This document shows, piece after piece, positions 55,302 to 64,000 of a stretch of 64,000 bases of DNA. The notes below the pieces were generated by a model, which did no database searches, was not told the DNA's origin, and saw nothing but the letters and a program-made list of their open reading frames with translations. Origin of the DNA: Leptolyngbya sp. BC1307 (lineage in GTDB: Bacteria > Cyanobacteriota > Cyanobacteriia > Phormidesmidales > Phormidesmidaceae); assembly GCF_002286735.1 (NCBI RefSeq), contig NZ_NRTA01000003.1, positions 143,804-207,803 of the forward strand. Direction: 5' to 3'. Numbering within the stretch: position 1 is the stretch's first letter; every line of letters starts with the position of its first letter. The position numbers were made by a program, and so were the translations under genes.

Positions 55302-57440
55302 TCAAGGAGATTCAATGACGCCGCTCTCTACCTGTCGAATGCGCGGGCTATCAAACGGGTCAGTATCGCCCACCCAGCTAAAGTTACTCAGGCGAAAGCC
55401 AATAGCGCCCGTGTTTTGAGTGGTATCGTAGCGCAGCAGTATGCCATAAGTGCGGCGGCTGTATTCCAGCGTGTAGATAGTGTCAATGGTGCGGCCTCTG
55501 TTCAGGCTCAGGGCGGTTTGAAAACCCGCTAAGAAAGGCCCATAAATTTGCTGGGTCAGACCCAGAGAAAGAATTCTGCGATCAATCTCGCGGTCGAATA
55601 AAAAGGGAGAATCGGCCCCACCGATAAATGATTGCGCATAGCTCACATTAAAGCGAGTGTAGTCGCCAAAGTTACGGGCAAAGTGACCTAGCTGACCCTC
55701 TATGCCCACTTCAGCAATCAGACTGTCTTGAAAATCACCGCTGCTGTAGTAGGTGCCCGTAGTCCTGAGCCCCGTGTTTAAGTTGAGGTAGGGAACCAAG
55801 GGCTGGGGGGTAAAGCGTAAACCTTCGGTCTGGGTAGCGGGCTTAGGTTCACCGCGCCACAGGTTAAAGCCTTGGCTGAGAGCGGCGCTGGCCTGATAGC
55901 GACCCAGGGTAACGCGGCCTGTGTCAGACCCGCTAGCGAGTAGCAGGTCGGTGCGATCGCTCTCAGCATTAATCAATTGAGCGCTGGCCTGATAGGTCAG
56001 CCGGGGGCCATTGTCACCCAAGATTACCTCGGGAGAAAGTAGGACTGTGCCTAAGCTATACTGCACATCTTGAAACCCTAGAGACCCATTAAACAGCCGC
56101 TCTCGGTAGCTGTACTGCAGGGCCAGACGATGATCGCCAATGAGCTGCTCAGCGCGAATATTGGTTCGGAGCTTTTCGGTGATATTTAAGAAGTCAAGGC
56201 TGGTAAGGTCGGCGCTGCCTCGAAGGGTTGTCCGAGGTGAGAGCTGAGCGCTGAGATCTGCCGACACCCCAAAGTTATCAGGGTCTATAGGCGAACTGCT
56301 CTCACTGCTAAGGGCTTGAGCAATGAAGAACTGCGGCGTTACCGACAGCCGTACTCGCTCGTTTCTAACCAGCGGAATTTTGCGCCCTAAGAAGAAACCG
56401 CCGCGATCGCTTCCGTCTATCCCTGCCTGCGCTGGCACCGGGCTAAGGTCTTCAGGGTTGACCGTACCTCGACTGAGCAGCAGACGTGACCGTAGCAAAG
56501 GCAAAGAAAACCCCTGGTCAAAAACCAGGCGCGGGCGCTTGAGCAATAGCTCATCTTGCGTAGCCGAGATGTTGCGCAATAGCAGGCTGTCGGCGCGTAG
56601 CTCTAGCTCGGGGGGCGAAAACGGATCGTTCGTAATCCTGACGCCTTCTGCCCGGTAGCCTTCTACATCAAAAGCTAGCTGATCGGTTTCAAAGCGCAGT
56701 TGCTGAATTGCGCCTTCGTTTGCACCGGTCGGTCTCGCACCGGGCGTGGTACTGATTTGAACGCTGCCATCGCTGCCAACCTGCAGGCCAGGATTGCGGT
56801 TGATCGGGTCATAGGCACGGCGGGTAGCAGGCGATCGCCCTTCTAAAGGAGAGGCCAGATCCGTACCGACATCTGGTAAATAGAGCGTTCCGGCTGCATC
56901 ACTGACCGCGCCAGACTGCTGAATAAAGCTATATTCTGCCCGGCTGCCTCTGATGATCTGAGATCCTCTCGTCAGCAGCACATCGCCTTCAGCGAGCGCA
57001 TAGCGATTGACCAAATTTACCCAGAGCTGATCGGATTCGATAATGGCGTCGTTTAGCCTTAAGACGACGTTGCCTCGGGCAGTGATCGTTTGCGCGATCG
57101 GGTCGTACTCCTGGTAGTCTGCCGTCAGCTGTAGCTGATTGGCTAACTCTTCGGGCGTTAGCTCGTCTTCTGCTTCTATTTCTATGCGTACCGGCCCCTC
57201 GATTGGCTCCGGTTCTGCAATGGGCGGCGCTGAGCCAGGCTCGCTGGCTGGTTCGGTAGGGCGATCGCCGGGGGGAGCTGCTGGGGGTAACGTCGGCAGC
57301 TCTGTTTCAGCCTGACTCAGCCGCTGGTCAGCGGCTGAGTTTCTCAACAGCGGCGCTAGCAACGGATGAATTGAGGCCACCGGCACCGGCTCAACCACTT
57401 CGACAGCAGGCGGCTGAGGGGGCAAGTCAAAGTAGACCAC
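55302..57440 (-). CDS. DUF3769 protein, OstA/LptD-like outer-membrane protein
   Basis: A 712-residue protein of the DUF3769 family, thought to be the cyanobacterial counterpart of LptD. It starts at GTG (57440); the first 90 residues are Pro/Glu-rich. An OstA/LptA-like domain then follows (LQLTADYQEYDPIAQTITAR, NVVLRLNDAIIESDQLWVNL, ADYSF-like RAEYSFIQQSGAVSDA), and the C-terminal ~350 residues have alternating strands typical of a beta-barrel (ATLNADL-like LSPRTTLRGSADLTSLDFLN, LNTGLRTTGTYYSS, GAIGFRLSNFSWVGD). No clear signal peptide is present at the called start, so the true N-terminus may lie upstream. Probably involved in LPS transport to the outer membrane. Confidence 0.85.
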   Translation of the reverse strand: MVYFDLPPQPPAVEVVEPVPVASIHPLLAPLLRNSAADQRLSQAETELPTLPPAAPPGDRPTEPASEPGSAPPIAEPEPIEGPVRIEIEAEDELTPEELANQLQLTADYQEYDPIAQTITARGNVVLRLNDAIIESDQLWVNLVNRYALAEGDVLLTRGSQIIRGSRAEYSFIQQSGAVSDAAGTLYLPDVGTDLASPLEGRSPATRRAYDPINRNPGLQVGSDGSVQISTTPGARPTGANEGAIQQLRFETDQLAFDVEGYRAEGVRITNDPFSPPELELRADSLLLRNISATQDELLLKRPRLVFDQGFSLPLLRSRLLLSRGTVNPEDLSPVPAQAGIDGSDRGGFFLGRKIPLVRNERVRLSVTPQFFIAQALSSESSSPIDPDNFGVSADLSAQLSPRTTLRGSADLTSLDFLNITEKLRTNIRAEQLIGDHRLALQYSYRERLFNGSLGFQDVQYSLGTVLLSPEVILGDNGPRLTYQASAQLINAESDRTDLLLASGSDTGRVTLGRYQASAALSQGFNLWRGEPKPATQTEGLRFTPQPLVPYLNLNTGLRTTGTYYSSGDFQDSLIAEVGIEGQLGHFARNFGDYTRFNVSYAQSFIGGADSPFLFDREIDRRILSLGLTQQIYGPFLAGFQTALSLNRGRTIDTIYTLEYSRRTYGILLRYDTTQNTGAIGFRLSNFSWVGDTDPFDSPRIRQVESGVIESP

Positions 57441-57499
57441 GCGCTGCTACTGACCCCCCACTAGACCAATCAATGTACGAATCGAATCCATCAACACAC

Positions 57500-57526
57500 A
57501 AAAAGACAGCCCGACAGAGCGGGCTG
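57500..57526 (-). terminator. Terminator after psbI
   Basis: A 7-bp stem (CAGCCCG at 57507-57513 with CGGGCTG at 57520-57526) closes a 6-nt loop; on the minus strand it is followed by GTC and a T5 run (complement of 57500-57504), 100 nt after the psbI stop. Confidence 0.75.
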
Positions 57527-57624
57527 GCCTGATAAATCTGGCATACCTTTAAAGCACTGGAGCTAAAGTACTCCCAGCAAGTAGCGCAACCACAGAGCCG
57601 AGTGATGCTTACCTGAAGTGATGC

Positions 57625-57741
57625 TTAGTCGAAATCTCTGCCGCTGGGGTTGCGAGCCGGGTCTCCACTCAAGAAACCAAAGATAAAGAGACCGACAAAG
57701 AAAGCAACCGTAAGATAGACGACAATTTTAAGCGTTACCAT
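57625..57741 (-). CDS. psbI: Photosystem II reaction-centre protein I
   Basis: A 38-residue single-helix subunit of the PSII core that stabilises the reaction centre. It begins [20 protein letters not shown] and ends [14 protein letters not shown], matching the PsbI pattern (M.TLKI.VY..V.FFV.LF.FGFLS.DPARNP). The N-terminus crosses the thylakoid membrane; the short tail faces the stroma. It has its own terminator (57500-57526). A TATGAT element lies 33 nt upstream of the ATG on the minus strand (complement of 57775-57780). The gene was found by reading the gap. Confidence 0.95.
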   Translation of the reverse strand: MVTLKIVVYLTVAFFVGLFIFGFLSGDPARNPSGRDFD

Positions 57742-57847
57742 TTTTATGCCCAAACGCGATTAAGAGATTTTTTTATCATATCGCACTCTTTACCGCTGCC
57801 CCGCTGAAGTTGAGAGGTTCGTTGTCCCAGCACGCCCGATCTGCCAG

Positions 57848-58846
57848 TCAACTAATCGGTAAAAACACCATCTTCGCCACTAAAATCGGGCTGAGGCTCA
57901 CTGACTCAGAGGCTGACTGTGCAGACGTTGGCGCAGCCTCTGAGTAGGAATCTAAAGGCGGCACTAAGCGAATTTCACCCATTCCTAGAAAGTCTGTCGT
58001 GGCAGCATCAATCACCTGAAACGGTGAGCCGGGCGACTTGGGTAGCTGATCTAGCTTGACACCGCTATCACTGATCTGACTGAGGGCTAGCTTTTGGCCC
58101 ATGCGCCAGCGACGAGCCAGCTCTGGCGGTAGGGCGATCGCTGCTAGATGCCTGACCGCTTTCTCTGCAGGTAGGGGCATAAAGGTTGCTTGAGCGATCG
58201 CCGTCTCTAATTCAGGCAGGGTCATACTCTCTGCCAGGTCAAAGCCATTGCTGTGAGTGCGCACCAGCCCGGCTAAGGTAGCACCCGTGCCCATCGCTTC
58301 TCCCAGGTCGCGGGCCAGCGAGCGAATGTAAGTGCCTGGCCCGCAGTTGACCCTCACTGTCAGCTCTGGCTGCTCACCGGTGCGCCATGCCTGACTGGTC
58401 AACTGATAAATCGTGATCTGCCGGACAGGCACGTCTGCCGATTTACCCTGACGGGCTAGGTCGTACAGCCGCTTGCCTTGAACCTGGATGGCGCTATACA
58501 TCGGCGGTGTCTGCCTCTGAGTGCCGACAAACTGTGGTAAGACGGCGGCGACTGCCGATAGCTGGAGGTGAGCAGCAGACTGCTGAGTGAGGACATCGCC
58601 TTCTAAGTCGTCAGTGGTTGTCGTCACTCCAAAGCGAACCACCGCCTGATAGGTCTTGCCAGTGGGGAGATATTGCAGCAGCCGGGTAGCTTTACCGACT
58701 GCTACCGGTAGCACACCCGTTGCTAGCGGATCGAGAGTGCCGCCATGACCGACTTTTCTGGTGTTCAATAGGCCGCGTAGGCGCGCCACGCAGTCGTGAG
58801 AAGTCCAACTAAGGGGCTTGTTTAGATTGATAAATCCACTGGTCAT
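57848..58846 (-). CDS. truB: tRNA pseudouridine(55) synthase
   Basis: A 332-residue enzyme that makes pseudouridine-55 in the T-loop of tRNAs. SGFINLNKPLSWTSHDCVAR starts the fold; VGHGGTLDPLATGVLPVAVG (about 32-51) carries the catalytic Asp; TPPMYSAIQVQGKRLYDLAR and CGPGTYIRSLARDLGEAMG are further family blocks. The C-terminal ~100 residues are the PUA-like part plus an extension. Its start overlaps the hydrolase stop by 4 nt (ATGA), so it is translationally coupled to that gene. Confidence 0.96.
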   Translation of the reverse strand: MTSGFINLNKPLSWTSHDCVARLRGLLNTRKVGHGGTLDPLATGVLPVAVGKATRLLQYLPTGKTYQAVVRFGVTTTTDDLEGDVLTQQSAAHLQLSAVAAVLPQFVGTQRQTPPMYSAIQVQGKRLYDLARQGKSADVPVRQITIYQLTSQAWRTGEQPELTVRVNCGPGTYIRSLARDLGEAMGTGATLAGLVRTHSNGFDLAESMTLPELETAIAQATFMPLPAEKAVRHLAAIALPPELARRWRMGQKLALSQISDSGVKLDQLPKSPGSPFQVIDAATTDFLGMGEIRLVPPLDSYSEAAPTSAQSASESVSLSPILVAKMVFLPIS

Positions 58847-60714
58847 GGGTTCGTTGTCGGGCGATCATCTGCCACAGAATCGTGGGTAGGTGGCGAGCGG
58901 CGAGCGGCTTCTGTCTCTGCGGTTTCTGCTTCTATCGCAGCATCGAGAGCTTGCTGGATTGACGAGTTGAGCTGCTGGTCGGTGCCGGCTGTCGCCTGGA
59001 GCGCGGTTTCTAGCTGATTAAGTGTGAGGTTAGAAATCAGGCTGAGCGGCATTTCTGGGCGGCTAAAGCGGGTCGTGAAGGCGCTACTGAGAATCGGCTG
59101 GTAGCGGCTTTCGCCCTTGAGATATACGCCTAAGAAGGCCAGGCTCATGGCCTGGGTGTAGCGCTGCGCGATCGCCGGAGCTGGGCCAACAATTGCAGAA
59201 GGCAGATCAAAGGTTTCATTGCCCGTAATGCCGATAGTAGAGAAGTGAGTCGCACCCTCCATAACGAGCAAATAGCGATCGCGCTTAGTCAGCCAGGTAA
59301 AAGGAAGAATTTGCTCAGGCAGCGCCGGGGCAACCGTGTCCGCACTACCCGCAATCATCAACACCGGAACATCGACCTGCCCCAGACTCTCTGGGCCAAA
59401 AACTGCGCTGGTAATTGGGTTGATGGCGACTACCGCCTTAATGCGCGGATCTTTAAAGTTTAGGTTTGCCTGGTTGGGCGAGGCGATCTCGGTGGCCTGG
59501 CACTGCAGCAGCAGCGAAATATCAATGCTAAATTCTGGCGGGCAGGTACTTCTTAACAACGCCAGGTTAAGGGGAGCGCCCGCGACGGCAAAGGCGGTGT
59601 AGCCGCCAAACGACTGGCCAATCACGCCCACATTATTGAAGTCTATAGTGTCCAAATTTTTATCAAAAGGTGCCTGATTAGCTAGGCTATCTAGCACTTG
59701 AGAAATCAGCAGAGGCCGATTGATAAATTCCTCATCTGGCACAACCTGATTGGTACGCCCTGAGATCAGCGCGTTTAGCTGGTTGGCGCTGCTGCCCGGA
59801 TGCTCTACATTGATCACCGCAAATCCGTGAGCGGCTAAAAACTGAGCCAGGTAAGCGTAGGTAGAGCGATCGCTCCCCAATCCATGAGAAATCACGACGG
59901 CTGGGCGGCGCGCCCCCCCTTGTTTGGTACCATCCGGCAACGGTTGCGATTTGGCAGAGAAAGCTGGCGACTCAGGCAGGTAAATATCGACCGGTTCGAC
60001 ACTGGCTTTTACCCGTCTTGACAGCCGCCTGACCTGAAAGGGGCCAGGCCGAGATACTAGCTGGTTGAGTTCAGCGGCAGATGTCCCGGGGGGAAAGGGC
60101 ACTGTTGCGCCTTGCAAAGAGATCTGCTCGACTAAGTTCAGGGCTTGGTTTGACTGGTTGACCGCAGCGCTGGCCTGAGCGGCGATCGCCAATCCCCGAC
60201 GCAGATCGATGCGCAGTACTGGCGTCGGGAAGTGCCGAATGACGTTAATAAACGTCAGCCCTTCCGCCTGATCCGCCGCCGCTACGATCGCCGCGCCCCG
60301 GAGCCCTTTACCACCTGGCAGTCTGGCCCCTGTGCGGAAAACCTCTCCGGCCTGCTCCAGCAAATATTCACCCTGAGGCGTATAGGCAAACTGAGCCACT
60401 GTGGTCACATCCAGGTCAGCCCTCTGAGAAAGCAGGCTGCGCACCTGCTCTAGCACATCAGGATCCATGCCCTCCATTCCTTCTATAAAAGAAAGATAGG
60501 GGGCTAGCTCCTCAGTAACGCGACCCTCTTTAATATAGATTTCTAATGAGTCAACTGAAATGGAGCGCTCAATGGTCGCACCGATTGAAAAGGTAATGCG
60601 CTCAGCGGCATGACTGAGCCGAGTCAATGGCGGAGAAAGGGCGATTATCAACTGCACTAGCCCCAGTCCAATTCCCCACTGCCAGCGTTTTATCCGTTCA
60701 GACTGACCCGTCAT
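58843..60714 (-). CDS. DUF1400 alpha/beta hydrolase, secreted
   Basis: A 623-residue protein, starting at the ATG at 60714; a GTG at 60774 would add 20 residues. The N-terminus is a signal peptide (GIGLGLVQLIIALSPPL..SHA) followed by the DUF1400 domain: AERITFSIGATIERSISVDS and EELAPYLSFIEGMEGMD. The hydrolase domain contains VISHGLGSDRSTYAYLAQFL (oxyanion region), the nucleophile elbow GQSFGGYT, and PVLMIAGSADTVAPALPEQI with the acid residue, then ATHFSTIG with the His. It resembles PAF-acetylhydrolase-like lipases. The substrate is unknown. Confidence 0.88.
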   Translation of the reverse strand: MTGQSERIKRWQWGIGLGLVQLIIALSPPLTRLSHAAERITFSIGATIERSISVDSLEIYIKEGRVTEELAPYLSFIEGMEGMDPDVLEQVRSLLSQRADLDVTTVAQFAYTPQGEYLLEQAGEVFRTGARLPGGKGLRGAAIVAAADQAEGLTFINVIRHFPTPVLRIDLRRGLAIAAQASAAVNQSNQALNLVEQISLQGATVPFPPGTSAAELNQLVSRPGPFQVRRLSRRVKASVEPVDIYLPESPAFSAKSQPLPDGTKQGGARRPAVVISHGLGSDRSTYAYLAQFLAAHGFAVINVEHPGSSANQLNALISGRTNQVVPDEEFINRPLLISQVLDSLANQAPFDKNLDTIDFNNVGVIGQSFGGYTAFAVAGAPLNLALLRSTCPPEFSIDISLLLQCQATEIASPNQANLNFKDPRIKAVVAINPITSAVFGPESLGQVDVPVLMIAGSADTVAPALPEQILPFTWLTKRDRYLLVMEGATHFSTIGITGNETFDLPSAIVGPAPAIAQRYTQAMSLAFLGVYLKGESRYQPILSSAFTTRFSRPEMPLSLISNLTLNQLETALQATAGTDQQLNSSIQQALDAAIEAETAETEAARRSPPTHDSVADDRPTTNP

Positions 60715-60822
60715 CTGTGCCACTGAGTTTTCACAGCCATCATCATAGGGCAACGTTCGTGCCTTAACAGGCACCCCAAAGGATTAATGGAACCGATCCC
60801 CGTTCACCTGAGACGCCAGCCC

Positions 60823-62883
<2,061 letters not shown>

Positions 62884-62933
62884 TTACATGTACTAATCGA
62901 ACGTGTAATCTTTTACCTGTTTATGAGCCACCT

Positions 62934-63569
62934 CTAACGTCTTGATTGCAGTTTGCGATAGACCGCTTTCAGGTCAACGTCGTGATGGGCCAGGGCGACT
63001 AGCGTGTGATAGAGCAGGTCGGCGACTTCTCCGGCGATTTCATCGGGCTCGTCGTCTTTGCAGGCCATGACGACTTCTACCGCTTCTTCGCCGATTTTTT
63101 GGAGAATTTTATTGTCGCCGCCTGCGAAGAGTTTGTTGGTGTAGGAGTCGGGTTGGGGGTTGGCTTTGCGATCGCAGATCACCCCATATACCTGAGAAAG
63201 CGTATCGGCGGGCGGCGGTGCAATTTGATCTCCATTCACCTGATGAAAGCAGCTGCGCTCTCCGGTATGGCAGGCTATATCGCCGACTTGCTCAACGGTC
63301 ACTAGCAGGGCATCGCTATCGCAGTCGTAGCGCAGACCACGCACTTTTTGAATATGGCCGGAGGTCGCGCCTTTGTGCCAGAGTTCCTGACGCGATCGGC
63401 TCCAGTACCAGACCTCGCCGGTCTCCCGCGTTTTTTGCAGAGCGTCGGCGTTCATCCAGGCCAGCATGAGGACGGTGCCGTCTAGGTAGTCTTGGGCGAT
63501 CGCTGGCACCAGCCCCTGGTCGTTATAGCGAATTTTGTCGACAGGAATCGTTTGAGAAGCAGGAGTCAT
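62934..63569 (-). CDS. hisI: Bifunctional phosphoribosyl-AMP cyclohydrolase / phosphoribosyl-ATP diphosphatase
   Basis: A 211-residue fusion catalysing two consecutive steps of histidine synthesis (also written hisIE). The N-terminal HisI domain (1-~115) has [39 protein letters not shown] and CDSDALLV.. CHTGERSCF with the zinc Cys and His residues. The C-terminal HisE domain (~120-205) has [20 protein letters not shown] and [20 protein letters not shown] with its acidic metal ligands. Length is standard. The gene stands alone, without other his genes nearby, as is usual in cyanobacteria. Confidence 0.95.
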   Translation of the reverse strand: MTPASQTIPVDKIRYNDQGLVPAIAQDYLDGTVLMLAWMNADALQKTRETGEVWYWSRSRQELWHKGATSGHIQKVRGLRYDCDSDALLVTVEQVGDIACHTGERSCFHQVNGDQIAPPPADTLSQVYGVICDRKANPQPDSYTNKLFAGGDNKILQKIGEEAVEVVMACKDDEPDEIAGEVADLLYHTLVALAHHDVDLKAVYRKLQSRR

Positions 63570-64000
63570 GAGCCGGGACGTAAGGTCTGTGATTTTGCCA
63601 TCTCTATGCTACGACCTATCGAGTTCTTGCCGTGCGCCGATCTTTTAAAACATCTGAAGCGCTACTCTATTATTGGTCAAAGACTCTGGATATCGTGCCA
63701 GCTTTCACTGAGCTGCTCCTAGCCTGAGTAGTGCATTCCCCTCGCTCTTCCTATCATTGACTTCCCGCGAGATCGCTAAACTTTGCTAATGGTAGTCAGT
63801 AAAATAGGTTGTAGGCTTGCAGTATTAAGTACGCCCATAAGGTGAAATAGGCTAAAAAAGTTAATCTAGCAGATACTTAGTGATTAAGAAAGCTAGATTC
63901 GTGGCAATAGCTCAATAACCGCTGGTAAGTAGCATTATTGAGGAAAGTAACGATGAGTGGTCAAAGGGCGAGAAATCTGTTGTAACAGAAGAATGAAAAG
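63570..64000. other. Right-edge intergenic region, no gene seen
   Basis: About 430 bases upstream of hisI to the window edge. It becomes AT-rich after 63770. AATCTAGC/GCTAGATT (63863-63870 with 63892-63899) forms an 8-bp inverted repeat with a 21-nt loop. No open frame, tRNA or other RNA is recognised; a gene may begin beyond the edge. Confidence 0.4.

Overview
The window is chromosomal DNA from a cyanobacterium. It carries the Mg-chelatase H subunit, photosystem II PsbI, a CpcS/CpeS-type phycobiliprotein lyase, the ARC6/ZipN (Ftn2) division protein, UPF0182, and several families known mainly from cyanobacteria (DUF3038, DUF4335, DUF3318, DUF3769, DUF1400 hydrolase). The HIP1 octamer GCGATCGC recurs throughout. 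The gene set would fit a Leptolyngbya-like lineage, but that is a guess and no species is assigned.

Layout. 1-2705: 3' part of chlH with a strong terminator. 2.8-5.0 kb: small genes, namely a DUF3465 protein, a truncated PII-like reading frame not long enough to be called by length, a secreted CHRD/PEP-CTERM protein and a short conserved protein. 5.3-8.4 kb: three unrelated glycosyltransferases. 8.6-10.6 kb: a predicted lipoprotein beta-propeller and a DUF937 protein with a calcium-loop-like tail. 10.7-15.9 kb: a complete polar amino-acid ABC importer (binding protein, two permeases, ATPase) on the minus strand, with a terminator-like hairpin and an 11-bp palindrome between the binding protein and the first permease. 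16.3-25.2 kb: a minus-strand block with a short protein, an acyl-CoA-dehydrogenase-fold protein, an unknown protein, fmt, an OmpA-like protein, DUF4335, DUF3038 and zipN.

25.98-31.1 kb: pdhA-pdhB, then secD-secF and a small membrane protein, on the plus strand. 31.2-40.1 kb: UPF0182, a WcaI/WbuB-like glycosyltransferase, a CIA30 protein, DUF3318, a tRNA-dihydrouridine synthase and an EamA transporter. 40.2-43.4 kb: a small protein, MltA lytic transglycosylase, a small protein and a UDP-glucuronate epimerase-like enzyme. 43.85-47.4 kb: pnp, tpiA and a membrane-anchored small protein. 47.5-55.1 kb: a diguanylate cyclase, a TPR protein, ruvB, an atypical SDR, hemE, the bilin lyase and a conserved unknown. 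55.3-63.6 kb: a DUF3769 (OstA/LptD-like) protein, psbI, truB, a DUF1400 alpha/beta hydrolase, ligA and hisIE.

Most of the window is ordinary core genome. I see no tRNA or rRNA gene, CRISPR array, transposase, prophage or recognisable defence island. The points most worth a second look are the DUF3038/DUF4335/OmpA-like module beside zipN, whose members look like single-pass trans-envelope proteins; the structured element between that module and fmt, which can fold in two mutually exclusive ways; the internal attenuator in the amino-acid transporter operon; the truncated PII-like gene; and the acyl-CoA-dehydrogenase-like protein that appears to lack the usual catalytic glutamate motif.
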